Assembly (NCBI GenBank): GCA_964581605.1
Contig: CAZOPF010000042.1
Location: 1 to 45,278 of the forward strand
DNA: 45,278 nt
Origin: CAADGU01 sp964581605
GTDB taxonomy: Bacteria > Chloroflexota > Anaerolineae > Promineifilales > Promineifilaceae
Direction of reading: 5' to 3'
The notes under the pieces were generated by a model, which did no database searches, was not told the origin of the DNA, and saw nothing but the letters and a program-made list of their open reading frames with translations. Both the position numbers and the translations under genes were made by a program. Positions 31,051 through 38,968 of the stretch are shown here, piece by piece. Position 1 is the first letter of the stretch. Each line of letters begins with the position of its first letter.

Positions 31051-31311
31051 TTAATCGCCCGGCGCAGAAAGGGATTTAATTTTCTCAAACAGCCACAAAT
31101 TGACCAACGTCTCGGTGCTAACCCCGCGCGCTGCGGCTTCTTTCTCCAGGGTACTCAATAATCCGGCTTCAATTCGCACCGTGTCATGTATTTCAAATAC
31201 GATGTCAGACCGTTCAGGATCGTCAAATTCGGTGAAGTCGTGGGTATCCCAAAATTCGCCAATCGCTTCGTAACTGTCCGCTTGTGAGATAGAACTTTTA
31301 TTTTCGGCCAT
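31051..31311 (-). CDS. CopG-type antitoxin of a BrnT-like pair
   Basis: An 86-residue protein with the GEFWDTHDFTEFDD opening typical of the CopG_antitoxin family, then a short ribbon-helix-helix-like segment (DTVRIEAGLLSTLEKEAAARGVSTETLVNLWLFEKI). The ribbon strand would bind operator DNA, and the acidic N-terminus would block the toxin. It overlaps the toxin gene by 14 bases and is the second gene of the pair. The pair is on the opposite strand to all flanking hydrogenase genes, so it was probably acquired separately. Confidence 0.85.
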   Translation of the reverse strand: MAENKSSISQADSYEAIGEFWDTHDFTEFDDPERSDIVFEIHDTVRIEAGLLSTLEKEAAARGVSTETLVNLWLFEKIKSLSAPGD

Positions 31312-31585
31312 ACTGTCTTTTCTCTTTTTTCGTCATATCCCGGCCACTGATGATAACGGCCGTATGGGTAGCCGGTTTGTAAACAAAGAAGATAATCAGG
31401 TATCTTCCACCAAAGGTCTGCCCGGTTGCCGCAAAAACATCCTCGCTGGACATATGTCCCTTTTCAGCAAAACGTATGCGCGGATTATTGAGCAGGGTCT
31501 CCCGCGCCTCATCCACCTGCACTTGATGCTTTCTTTCCAGCTTGTCCTGGATTGCTACGGGGATGACAATCTTATCTACTCGCAT
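31298..31585 (-). CDS. BrnT-family toxin
   Basis: A 95-residue protein of the BrnT/RelE-like ribonuclease toxin family. Family words are FGGRYLIIFFVYKP, AVIISGRDMTKKEKRQYGRK (the GR-M---E---Y tail) and the N-terminal IQDKLERKHQV. BrnT toxins cut RNA and stop translation until bound by the antitoxin. It is the first gene of the pair and overlaps the antitoxin start. A -10-like TATAAT and a palindrome lie directly upstream (31594-31627), a fitting place for autoregulation. Confidence 0.83.
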   Translation of the reverse strand: MRVDKIVIPVAIQDKLERKHQVQVDEARETLLNNPRIRFAEKGHMSSEDVFAATGQTFGGRYLIIFFVYKPATHTAVIISGRDMTKKEKRQYGRK

Positions 31586-31593
31586 TGCTAGAG

Positions 31594-31627
31594 ATTATAA
31601 CATGTGTAAGGTGATAACCGTCATCAC
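31594..31627 (-). promoter_or_regulatory. Promoter/operator candidate of the toxin-antitoxin pair
   Basis: On the minus strand TATAAT (complement of 31594-31599) stands nine bases before the toxin ATG. Upstream of it, gtgat-N7-atcac (31611-31627) is an inverted repeat where an antitoxin dimer could bind. The -35 region is weak. Confidence 0.4.
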
Positions 31628-31682
31628 AAACGCATGACGAAAGGGAGGGGGAGCATCGGCCAGTGAGTGTTACACTGACACT

Positions 31683-32051
31683 ATGCACGAATTGGCCGTG
31701 ACCGGGCAGATTTTGCAGATAGCCGAACGCCACGCGGCGGCGGTCGGCGGCGGGCAGGTCACAGACCTCTACCTGGTCATTGGTGAGCTTTCCACTTTTA
31801 TAGATGATTCCATTCAGTTTTATTGGGACATCATCAGCCGGGGCACGGTGTGTGAAGGGGCGCAACTGCACTTCACCCGCGTGCCCGCCCGTTTGCGCTG
31901 CCAGGATTGTGGTTGTGAATACGGGCTGGCGCAGGGTGAGTTGATGGTGTGCCCGGCATGTGGTCACGGCCGTGTCACCATTCTCACCGGCCAGGAATTC
32001 AGGTTGGATAGTCTGGAACTGGCCGAATGGCCCATGACGAGCAAACCATGA
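31683..32051 (+). CDS. hypA: Hydrogenase nickel-insertion protein HypA
   Basis: A 122-residue metallochaperone. The N-terminal MHELA supplies the nickel-binding Met1/His2/Glu3, and the zinc site is made by CQDCGCEY and CPACG (about residues 73-95). HypA hands nickel to the hydrogenase large subunit with HypB. No Shine-Dalgarno is visible before the ATG; instead a short inverted repeat (cagtg...cactg, about 31662-31678) precedes it. Its stop overlaps the hypB start (ATGA). It is the first gene of hypABFCDE. Confidence 0.95.
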   Translation: MHELAVTGQILQIAERHAAAVGGGQVTDLYLVIGELSTFIDDSIQFYWDIISRGTVCEGAQLHFTRVPARLRCQDCGCEYGLAQGELMVCPACGHGRVTILTGQEFRLDSLELAEWPMTSKP

Positions 32052-32704
32052 CGAAAGTCACCATTGTCGAAGAGATTATGAGCGCCAACGACCGGTTGGC
32101 GCAGCAAAACCGGGCGCTGCTGGATGCAAACGACGTTTTTGCCATCAACGTCATGGCCTCGCCCGGCGCGGGCAAAACGAGCCTGATCTTGCGGACGATC
32201 ACGGCCGTCGCCCCCCACCTCACTCCTGGCGTCATTGAAGGCGACACCGCCCCCGTCACCATTGACGCCGACAAAGTGTTGGCGGCCGGGATGCCGGCCG
32301 TACAAATTAACACTGGCGGCTCTTGCCACCTGGATGCGGCCATGCTGGCAAAGGCATTGCCCCAACTACCCCTGGCCGCCCTCAATCTGCTGGTGGTGGA
32401 AAATGTGGGCAATCTGGTCTGCCCGGCCGGGTTTAAGCTGGGCACACACGCCAACATCGTCGTCGCCAGCGTGCCGGAAGGAGACGACAAACCGTACAAA
32501 TACCCCGGCATCTACCGGGGCATTGACGCCCTCATTTTGAACAAGACCGATCTGCTGCCCTACGTTGACTTCAACGTCGCCTACTTCCGGCAGGGTATCG
32601 AACTGCTCAACCCGGATGCCGCCTTTTTCCCGCTCTCTTGCAAGACGGGGGAGGGGATTGATGCATGGATTGAATGGCTGCGTACACAGGTGGATGATGG
32701 TTGA
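32048..32704 (+). CDS. hypB: Hydrogenase nickel-incorporation GTPase HypB
   Basis: A 218-residue SIMIBI-class GTPase: Walker A ASPGAGKTS (about 38-46), the metal site region INTGGSCHLD, and the switch and guanine-specificity regions VVENVGNLVCP and ILNKTDLL. It powers nickel delivery with HypA. It has no N-terminal His-rich stretch, so it stores no extra nickel. The start at 32048 (MTKVTIVEE) is preferred because it overlaps the hypA stop in the usual ATGA way and matches family N-termini; an ATG at 32027 adds seven residues. It overlaps hypF by eight bases. Confidence 0.95.
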   Translation: MTKVTIVEEIMSANDRLAQQNRALLDANDVFAINVMASPGAGKTSLILRTITAVAPHLTPGVIEGDTAPVTIDADKVLAAGMPAVQINTGGSCHLDAAMLAKALPQLPLAALNLLVVENVGNLVCPAGFKLGTHANIVVASVPEGDDKPYKYPGIYRGIDALILNKTDLLPYVDFNVAYFRQGIELLNPDAAFFPLSCKTGEGIDAWIEWLRTQVDDG

Positions 32705-35093
32705 GCAGGTGGTGGATGTCGGCTGGGTAATTCATATCACCGGCGTGGTGCAGGGGGTGGGTTTTCGGCCGTTTGTGTATGGGTTGGCGCAGCAGCACGG
32801 GCTGACGGGCTGGGTGCGGAATACGTCGGCAGGGGTGGAGATGGTGGTGAACGGCCATCCGGCTGCCCTGCACACCTTCCTATATTCACTACAACATGAC
32901 CTGCCACCGCTGGCCCGTATTGATACGTTGGTGGTCAACGAATGTCCGGTAGATGGCTTCACGGGATTTGCCATTGTGCCCTCTACGGCCGTGCCCGGCA
33001 CCTTCCAACCCATCTCCCCGGACGTGGGCGTTTGCCCGGATTGCCTGCGGGAACTGTTTGACCCGGCCGACCGGCGTTCCCACTACCCCTTCATCAACTG
33101 TACCCACTGCGGCCCCCGTTTTACCATCATTCAAGACATCCCCTATGACCGGCCTAACACGACGATGGCCCCTTTTGTCATGTGCCCAGAGTGCCAGGCG
33201 GAATATGACAATCCCCTGGACAGGCGGTTTCATGCGCAGCCGGTGGCCTGCCCCGTTTGTGGGCCGCAGGTGTGGTTGCAAGTAGCAAGTGGCAGGTTGC
33301 AGGTGGCACATCCCATTGAAACAGCCCGGCAACTGCTGGCCGAGGGGCACATCCTGGCGGTGAAGGGGTTGGGCGGTTTTCATCTGGCGTGTGATGCGTT
33401 GAATGAAACGGCCGTAGCCACCCTGCGCCAGCGTAAATTGCGCGTAGACAAGCCGTTTGCGCTGATGATGCCGGACATGGCAACTGTTGAGCAGCATTGT
33501 TTGGTGAATGGGGCGGAACGGGAATTGCTACACGGCCGTGAACGCCCCATTGTCCTGCTCAAACGCCGACCGGATTCACCGCTCCCATCCCTGATCGCTC
33601 CCGGACAAAACAGCCTGGGCGTGATGCTCCCTTACACCCCATTACATTACCTGCTGCTCGCCCCATCATCGGTTTTAGTGATGACCAGTGGCAATATGAG
33701 CGAGGAGCCGATTGCCTATAGCAACGACGAGGCGCTGGAGCGATTGTCCGCTCTGGCCGATGCCTTTTTGCTGCACAACCGCGACATTCATGTGCGCTGT
33801 GATGATTCCGTTATGTGTGTTGTGGATTTAACCGCAAAGAGGGCAGAGGAGGCACAGCAGACAACAAAACCTTTGCGCTCTTCGCGCCCTTCGCGGTTTG
33901 TTTATCCTCTCCGTCGTTCGCGGGGGTATGCGCCGGGTGCTATCCAACTGGCTCATCCATTGCCGCCGCTGCTGGCCACGGGGGCGGAGTTGAAAAACAC
34001 GTTTTGCCTGGCGCGGGAGCAATATGCTTTTATGAGCCAGCACATGGGCGACCTGGAAAATTATGAGACGCTGCGCTCCTTTGAAGAGGGGATTGTCCAT
34101 TTTGAGCGGCTGTTTCGGGTGAAGCCGGAACTGATTGCCTATGATCTCCATCCCAACTATCTGGCGACGCGCTATGCGCTGGAACGGGCGGAGCGGGAGG
34201 GGATTCCGGCCGTTGGCGTGCAGCACCACCACGCGCATATTGTTTCTTGTATGGCCGAGCAGGGATTGGCCGACGGCCGTCCCGTTATTGGCGTGGCGTT
34301 AGATGGCACAGGTTATGGGGACGATGGCACGATGTGGGGCGGCGAGTTTTTGGTGGCGGATGCGGCGGGGTACACACGGCCGTATCACCTCATCCCCATC
34401 CCTTTGCCCGGCGGCGATACGGCCGTGCGCCAGCCCTGGCGGGTGGCGCTCAGTTGGCTGCATCGGGCGGGTATGGAGTGGGGGGAGGATTTGCCGCCGG
34501 TGCGGTGGGCGACCAACAGTGAGCAGTTAGCAGTGAGCAGGGGGCAGTTAGCAGTGAGCAGTCAGCAGTTGGCGGTGGTGCGGTGGCAGTTGCAGACGGG
34601 GGTGAATGCGCCACTAACGACCAGCATGGGGCGGCTGTTTGATGCGGTGGCTGCGCTGATTGGGGTGCGGCAGGTGGTGAATTATGAAGCGCAGGCAGCG
34701 ATGGAACTGGAAGCGTTGGTGGATGAAATGGAAACGGCCGTGTACCCTTTCACCTTCATAAACGGCCGTATGGATCCAACGCCTGTGCTGCATGAGATCG
34801 TCAAGGATTTGAGGCGCGGGGTGGGTACGGCCGTGATGGCTGCTCGTTTTCATAACAGTGTGGCGGCCATGGTTACGGCCGTGTGCCAGCACATGCGCCA
34901 ACAAACCGGCCTGTCTGACGTTGTCCTCAGCGGCGGCGTCTGGCAGAACATGACGTTGCTGCGGCAAACGATTCCCCAATTAGAAACGGGCGGATTTACG
35001 GTACACTGGCACCAAAAAGTGCCTGCCAACGATGGCGGGCTGGCTTTAGGTCAGGCCGTCATCGCTGCCCGGAGATATGCGATGGGAGAGTAG
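32697..35093 (+). CDS. hypF: Carbamoyltransferase HypF with three repeat-encoded inserts
   Basis: A 798-residue enzyme that makes the cyanide ligands of the NiFe site from carbamoyl phosphate. Order: acylphosphatase domain (GVVQGVGFRPFVYG), two zinc fingers (CPDC...CTHC; CPEC...CPVC), YrdC-like domain (KGLGGFHLACDA) and Kae1-like carbamoyltransferase domain (HHHAHIVSCMAE, GVALDGTGYGDDGTMWGGEF). It is about 40-60 residues longer than usual. Three inserts in linkers account for this and are encoded by tandem repeats: WLQVASGRLQVAH (nt 33278-33308), TAKRAEEAQQTTKPL onward (33831-33900) and SEQLAVSRGQLAVSSQQLAV (34516-34570). Each keeps the frame. The gene also holds eight or more ACGGCCGT octamers. 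The ATG at 32697 overlaps hypB. Confidence 0.93.
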   Translation: MVEQVVDVGWVIHITGVVQGVGFRPFVYGLAQQHGLTGWVRNTSAGVEMVVNGHPAALHTFLYSLQHDLPPLARIDTLVVNECPVDGFTGFAIVPSTAVPGTFQPISPDVGVCPDCLRELFDPADRRSHYPFINCTHCGPRFTIIQDIPYDRPNTTMAPFVMCPECQAEYDNPLDRRFHAQPVACPVCGPQVWLQVASGRLQVAHPIETARQLLAEGHILAVKGLGGFHLACDALNETAVATLRQRKLRVDKPFALMMPDMATVEQHCLVNGAERELLHGRERPIVLLKRRPDSPLPSLIAPGQNSLGVMLPYTPLHYLLLAPSSVLVMTSGNMSEEPIAYSNDEALERLSALADAFLLHNRDIHVRCDDSVMCVVDLTAKRAEEAQQTTKPLRSSRPSRFVYPLRRSRGYAPGAIQLAHPLPPLLATGAELKNTFCLAREQYAFMSQHMGDLENYETLRSFEEGIVHFERLFRVKPELIAYDLHPNYLATRYALERAEREGIPAVGVQHHHAHIVSCMAEQGLADGRPVIGVALDGTGYGDDGTMWGGEFLVADAAGYTRPYHLIPIPLPGGDTAVRQPWRVALSWLHRAGMEWGEDLPPVRWATNSEQLAVSRGQLAVSSQQLAVVRWQLQTGVNAPLTTSMGRLFDAVAALIGVRQVVNYEAQAAMELEALVDEMETAVYPFTFINGRMDPTPVLHEIVKDLRRGVGTAVMAARFHNSVAAMVTAVCQHMRQQTGLSDVVLSGGVWQNMTLLRQTIPQLETGGFTVHWHQKVPANDGGLALGQAVIAARRYAMGE
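33278..33308. repeat. In-frame tandem repeat in hypF, copy 1 (gcaagtg family)
   Basis: gcaagtagcaagtggcaggt and further gcaggtg units lie between the second zinc finger and the YrdC domain. It is the same family as the left arm of the hairpin at 24107-24176. Confidence 0.8.
33831..33900. repeat. In-frame inverted repeat in hypF, copy 2 (aaccgcaaag / cttcgcggtt)
   Basis: aaccgcaaagagggcagagg pairs partly with gcgcccttcgcggttt across the unit. It lies between the YrdC and Kae1-like domains. Related units open the window at 1-30. Confidence 0.75.
34516..34570. repeat. In-frame period-7 repeat in hypF, copy 3 (gcagtta/gcagtga)
   Basis: About seven heptamers of the gcagtta, gcagtga, gcagggg and gcagtca type, one arm only. 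It is translated as EQLAVSRGQLAV-like units before the conserved TSMGRLFDAVAAL. Confidence 0.85.
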
Positions 35094-35104
35094 GAAAGGG
35101 AATC

Positions 35105-35154
35105 CACAGATGACACAGATTTCACAGATAAAAATAATCTGTATCATCTGTGAA
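35105..35154. repeat. Hairpin of cacagat / atctgtg units
   Basis: cacagatgacacagatttca and its partner atctgtatcatctgtgaaat form a long imperfect hairpin with central AT-rich aaaaata. It lies between hypF and hypC. Confidence 0.8.
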
Positions 35155-35184
35155 ATTTACGGGTCGTTTTCAATGGAGTACATT

Positions 35185-35430
35185 ATGTGTTTAGGTGTTC
35201 CCGGAAAAATAATGGAGCGGTATGAAGCCAACGGCCTGCCGATGGGCAAGGTGGATTTTGGCGGTGTGGTGCGTGAGGCGTGTCTGGCTTATGTGCCGGA
35301 AGCTGAAGTGGGTGACTATACCGTCATCCATGTCGGTTTTGCCATCAGCCGCCTGAGTGAAGAGGAGGCCAACGCCACGTTGGAAACCTTGCGGGAAATG
35401 GTGGCGATAGAGGCAGAAATTGGGCCATAA
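35185..35430 (+). CDS. hypC: Hydrogenase assembly chaperone HypC
   Basis: An 81-residue HypC/HybG-family chaperone starting MCLGVPGKI. Cys2 is the essential residue that binds the Fe(CN)2CO unit with HypD and then the large subunit. The ATG at 35185 is chosen because only this start places the Cys at position 2, and a ggag lies six bases upstream; longer starts at 35077 or 35173 would bury it and run through the repeat. Domain length is normal. Confidence 0.95.
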   Translation: MCLGVPGKIMERYEANGLPMGKVDFGGVVREACLAYVPEAEVGDYTVIHVGFAISRLSEEEANATLETLREMVAIEAEIGP

Positions 35431-35492
35431 CAATTACCCAATTACCGAATTACCCAATTACATTGCCGTAATTGAGTAATTGGGTAATTGAG
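35430..35492. repeat. Period-8 hairpin (caattacc / ggtaattg)
   Basis: The left arm repeats caattacc and gaattacc; the right arm repeats gtaattgagtaattgggtaa. It starts at the last base of the hypC stop and ends before hypD. Same family as 20580-20631, 37761-37815 and 45208-45278. Confidence 0.85.
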
Positions 35493-35503
35493 GGGAACGG
35501 TAG

Positions 35504-36619
35504 ATGAAATACGTCGCAGAATACCGCGATGCGGAACTGGTGCAGGGCATCTTGCGTGAGGTGTGGCGGATGGTGACACGGCCGTGGACACTGATGGAAA
35601 TATGTGGCGGCCAAACCCATGCCATTGTGCGGCATGGTCTTGACCAACTGCTGCCGCCAGAAATTGAATTGGTGCATGGCCCCGGCTGCCCCGTTTGCGT
35701 CACGCCGCTGGAACTGATTGACAAGGCGTTAGCCATTGCCGCCTACCCTGGCGTCATATTCACTTCGTATGGCGATATGCTGCGGGTGCCGGGCAGCGGC
35801 CGTGACCTGTTCTCGGTGCGGGCGAATGGCGGCGATGTGCGTGTGGTCTATTCACCGCTGGACGCCGTAAAAATTGCCCAGGCAAACCCGGATAAAGAGG
35901 TGGTCTTTTTTGCCATCGGCTTTGAGACGACGGCCCCGGCCAACGCCATGAGTGTGTTGCAGGCCAAAAATCTGGGGGTAACAAATTTCAGCGTGTTGGT
36001 TTCGCATGTGTGCGTGCCGCCGGCCATGCACGCCATTTTGGGATCGCCCCATAACCGGGTGCAGGCTTTTCTGGCGGCCGGGCATGTGTGCGCGGTGATG
36101 GGCTATTGGGAGTACCCGCCGATTGCCGCCCGCTACCAGACGCCGATAGTGGTGACGGGGTTTGAACCGTTGGATGTGGCCCAGGGGATTTTGACGGCCG
36201 TGCGCCTGCTGGAAGCGAACGACGTGACGGTGGCTAATGCCTATCAACGGGCGGTCACATTTGAAGGCAACCAACCGGCTCAGGCGGTCATCAACGAGGT
36301 ATTTGAACAGCGTGACCGGAAGTGGCGGGGCATTGGCCAGATTCCGCAAAGCGGCTGGGGGCTGCGGCCAGAATTTGCCGCTTTTGACGCGGAAGTGCGT
36401 TTTGATGTGGGGGATATTCAGCCGGAGGAGTCGCCGTTGTGTATTGCCGGGCAGATTTTGCAGGGGCTGAAAAAGCCGCATGATTGCCCGGCGTTTGGCA
36501 GCCTGTGTACGCCGGAGTCGCCGTTGGGGGCGACGATGGTCTCGGCGGAAGGAGCGTGTGCGGCATATTATCGCTACGGCCGTCATCTGAACTTGACGCC
36601 GGTAATTGGTGAGCGGTGA
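35504..36619 (+). CDS. hypD: Hydrogenase formation protein HypD
   Basis: A 371-residue iron-sulfur scaffold protein on which the Fe(CN)2CO group is built with HypC, HypE and HypF. Key motifs are EICGGQTHAIVRHG, HGPGCPVCVTP (conserved Cys pair), GFETTAPA and the C-terminal cluster-binding CPAFGSLCTPESPLGA with SAEGACAAYY. Length and motifs are normal. It starts after a repeat with a gagggg Shine-Dalgarno. Its stop again lies where a short repeat begins. Confidence 0.96.
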   Translation: MKYVAEYRDAELVQGILREVWRMVTRPWTLMEICGGQTHAIVRHGLDQLLPPEIELVHGPGCPVCVTPLELIDKALAIAAYPGVIFTSYGDMLRVPGSGRDLFSVRANGGDVRVVYSPLDAVKIAQANPDKEVVFFAIGFETTAPANAMSVLQAKNLGVTNFSVLVSHVCVPPAMHAILGSPHNRVQAFLAAGHVCAVMGYWEYPPIAARYQTPIVVTGFEPLDVAQGILTAVRLLEANDVTVANAYQRAVTFEGNQPAQAVINEVFEQRDRKWRGIGQIPQSGWGLRPEFAAFDAEVRFDVGDIQPEESPLCIAGQILQGLKKPHDCPAFGSLCTPESPLGATMVSAEGACAAYYRYGRHLNLTPVIGER

Positions 36620-36660
36620 TCCATAATCCGTAACCCATGATCGGTAATCGGCCTTCGTTA
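36619..36660. repeat. Short junction repeat (ccataatccgtaacc / ggtaatcgg)
   Basis: Units ccataatccgtaacccatga and tcggtaatcggcc lie between hypD and hypE. The wording matches the hairpin at 18529-18581 (taatccgtaa, ggtaatcgg). Confidence 0.6.
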
Positions 36661-36677
36661 TCTTTGAGGACAATTTT

Positions 36678-37745
36678 ATGGAGCGTGACAGCGAACTTTC
36701 AATAAACGGCCTGGTCTGCCCGCTGCCACTGCCCCATGAGGGGCAGATTGTGTTGGGGCATGGCTCTGGCGGCAAAATGTCCCATGATTTGATCAGCCGC
36801 CTCTTTCTGCCGCCGTTTGCCAACCCGGCGCTGGCGGCGGGGGATGATGCGGGGGTGGTCTCAGTGGGGGGACACGGCCGTATGGCCATCAGTACTGATT
36901 CCCATGTGGTGTGGCCCCTCTTTTTCCCTGGCGGGGATATTGGCCGATTGGCCGTCTGTGGCACGGTGAATGACCTGGCGATGATGGGCGCGGTTCCTCA
37001 CTACCTGACCGCCGGGTTTATTTTGGAGGAGGGGTTGCCGATGGAAGTGCTGGCGCGGGTGGTAGATTCCATGCGGGCAGCGGCCGCCGAAGCGGGGGTG
37101 CAAATTGTGGCCGGGGATACGAAGGTGGTGCAAAGAGGCAAGGCGGATGGACTATATATCAACACGGCCGGAGTGGGCATGATCCCAGCGGGGGTGCAGA
37201 TCAGCGGCGCCAATGCCCGGCCAGGAGATGTGATCATCCTTTCCGGGCCGATGGGGGATCATGGGATCGCGGTGCTGGCGGCACGGGGAGAGTTAGGCTT
37301 TGACGCGGAGGTGGTCAGCGATGCGGCCCCGTTAAATGGCCTGGTAGCCGCGATGCTGACTGCCAGCCGCCAGATTCATGTGCTGCGTGACCCTACACGG
37401 GGCGGCGTAGCCAGTACGTTAAATGAGATTGCCCGGCAATCGGGCGTGGCGGTGGTGCTGCAAGAGGGGGCGATTCCGGTACGGCCGTCGGTCAGCGCTG
37501 CTTGCGAGATGTTGGGTTTTGATCCGCTCTACATCGCCAATGAAGGGCGGCTGCTGGCTTTTGTGCCCCGCACCCAGGCGGATGCCGTGCTGGCCGCCAT
37601 GCGCCAGCATCCCTATGGGCAAGGGGCCGTCATCATTGGCGAAGTGAAAGAGGCCCCGGCCGGCCGTGTATTGTTAAAGACGGTCATCGGCAGTTTGCGG
37701 GTGGTGGATAGGCTGGCGGGGGAGATGCTGCCCCGTATTTGTTGA
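36678..37745 (+). CDS. hypE: Carbamoyl dehydratase HypE
   Basis: A 355-residue PurM-like enzyme that dehydrates the thiocarboxamide made by HypF to the thiocyanate that donates cyanide. The C-terminus is PRIC with the essential terminal cysteine. Other family words are GHGSGGKMSHDLI, STDSHVVWPLFFPGGDIG and TRGGVASTLNEIA. It completes the hyp set; with the maturation protease and mvh genes all factors needed for a NiFe hydrogenase are present in this window. Confidence 0.96.
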   Translation: MERDSELSINGLVCPLPLPHEGQIVLGHGSGGKMSHDLISRLFLPPFANPALAAGDDAGVVSVGGHGRMAISTDSHVVWPLFFPGGDIGRLAVCGTVNDLAMMGAVPHYLTAGFILEEGLPMEVLARVVDSMRAAAAEAGVQIVAGDTKVVQRGKADGLYINTAGVGMIPAGVQISGANARPGDVIILSGPMGDHGIAVLAARGELGFDAEVVSDAAPLNGLVAAMLTASRQIHVLRDPTRGGVASTLNEIARQSGVAVVLQEGAIPVRPSVSAACEMLGFDPLYIANEGRLLAFVPRTQADAVLAAMRQHPYGQGAVIIGEVKEAPAGRVLLKTVIGSLRVVDRLAGEMLPRIC

Positions 37746-37760
37746 CACATAGTAACCGTG

Positions 37761-37815
37761 CAGTAATTATGTAATTGAGTAATTTGGTAATTAGCCCCTT
37801 CAATTACCCAATCAC
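37761..37815. repeat. Period-8 junction repeat after hypE
   Basis: The left arm is agtaattatgtaattgagtaatttggtaatt; the right arm is caattacccaatcact. Same taattggg family as 20580-20631. It ends the hydrogenase region. Confidence 0.75.
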
Positions 37816-37867
37816 TAACTTATTTGCAAACGATCACTTAAAACGATTACCTACCATTTAGAACACA

Positions 37868-38070
37868 CTGTGCCGCATGGTAACCGGGCGCGCCCGCGCC
37901 TCAGAGGTAGAGGTTGGCAATGGGGGTGCGGTATTGCCCCCAACCGGCCACCGGCCGCATCACCAGCAGTTGGTCCAGGCTCATCTGGCCGTGGAAGATG
38001 TTGCCTTCGGGCAGGCTGTAGGTGTGTTTGTAGTTGGCGGGGGTGAGGAGATGGGGAGCGGGGGGGCAGA
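37868..38070 (-). pseudogene. Copied 3' fragment of the PYROXD2-like oxidoreductase gene
   Basis: About 200 bases match the 3' end of the oxidoreductase gene at 43630-45207; over 143 aligned bases I count eight differences (about 94% identity). On the minus strand it reads YSLPEGNIFHGQMSLDQLLV and then ANLYL followed by TGA, where the intact gene has TGC. About 28 bases of the glycine-rich tail (AHPGGGVTG) are missing. There is no start. It is a dead copy. Confidence 0.88.
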
Positions 38071-38076
38071 GAGGCA

Positions 38077-38262
38077 GTCATACATGCCCGGTGTTTCCGT
38101 CAGCAGCCCCACGTGGCGGCGGATGTTCTGGCTCTCTTGGCCCACTTCGTGGCCCATGATGGTGGCGCGCCCCGGCATGGGGGCGATGAGGCAGGTGAGC
38201 ATGCGCACGGTGGTGGTTTTGCCCGCGCCGTTGGGGCCGAGGAAGCCAAAGACACGGTTTAC
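38077..38262 (-). pseudogene. N-terminal fragment of an ABC-type ATPase
   Basis: The minus strand reads NRVFGFLGPNGAGKTTTVRM, then TCLIAPMPGRATIMGHEVGQ and RRHVGLLTETPGMYD. This is the Walker A half of an ABC-2-type ATPase (CcmA/NatA-like). It has no start codon, Q-loop continuation, signature or Walker B, and is fused to the oxidoreductase fragment within a GC-rich low-complexity stretch. It begins directly after the HAD gene stop. Confidence 0.88.
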
Positions 38263-38268
38263 GGAATT

Positions 38269-38967
38269 CTACTCCTCTCCCGCTCGTCCTGCCAGCCAGC
38301 CGGGAAGCTGGCTGATGTGCGCCAGTTCGGTGTAGCGGCTGCGGTCGGCATGGGGCACAATTTCATGCGCCCAGGTGGTGGCGTGGGGGATGTGTACGGC
38401 CGTGCCGCCAATTTCCACCACCGGCAAAATATCGGAGCGCACCGAGTTGCCCACCATGAGAAATCGGCTGGGGGCGATGCCGTATTTGTGCAGCAGGGCG
38501 TCATACGTTTCAGCCTCTTTTTCGCTGACTACTTCGATATAAGTGAAACGGCCGGCGATGCCGGAGCGGGCGATTTTGGACTCTTGCTCAAACAGGTCAC
38601 CTTTGGTGATGATCATGAGCCGGTAATGGGGGCGCAGTTCGTCCAGCACGGCCGTGACCCCCTCAAATACCTGCACCGGATGGTCACGCATCTCCTTGCT
38701 GAATTGCAGGATAGCCTGGATGGTGTCGCCGGAGACACGGCCGTTAGTCAGATGAACGGCCGTTTCCACCATAGACAGGGCAAAACTCTTGATGCCATAG
38801 CCGTAGTAATGCAGGTTAGCAATTTCCGTCTGGTCGAGGGTCTGGCCGATATGGCCGGGGTCGGCATACGGCCGTAACATCTCAATAAACTGATCCCGCT
38901 TCATAATGTAGAGATGTTCATTCGGCCACAGTGTGTCGTCAGCGTCAAAAGCGATTACGTCAAACAT
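38269..38967 (-). CDS. HAD-superfamily hydrolase
   Basis: A 232-residue HAD hydrolase: motif I FDADDTLW (nucleophile Asp8, Asp10), motif II LMIITKGD, and motif III/IV MVGNSVRSDILPV. DADDT in place of DxDGT puts it in the subgroup of YjjG/haloacid-dehalogenase-like phosphatases; the substrate is unknown. The start at 38967 (MFDVIAFDADDT) is chosen by family likeness and an aaagggg Shine-Dalgarno that forms the 3' arm of a perfect hairpin (38969-39004). A longer frame to 39030 is rejected because it runs through this hairpin. Its end abuts the ABC pseudogene. Confidence 0.9.
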   Translation of the reverse strand: MFDVIAFDADDTLWPNEHLYIMKRDQFIEMLRPYADPGHIGQTLDQTEIANLHYYGYGIKSFALSMVETAVHLTNGRVSGDTIQAILQFSKEMRDHPVQVFEGVTAVLDELRPHYRLMIITKGDLFEQESKIARSGIAGRFTYIEVVSEKEAETYDALLHKYGIAPSRFLMVGNSVRSDILPVVEIGGTAVHIPHATTWAHEIVPHADRSRYTELAHISQLPGWLAGRAGEE

Positions 38968-38968
38968 A

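Noticed and set aside
35077..35184. Longer hypC start
   Set aside because: The extension is encoded by a hairpin repeat and would move the essential Cys2 away from the N-terminus.
37877..38335. A 152-codon plus-strand gene over the pseudogene region
   Set aside because: It is antisense to two recognisable gene fragments and resembles the equally antisense frame at 43699-44202.
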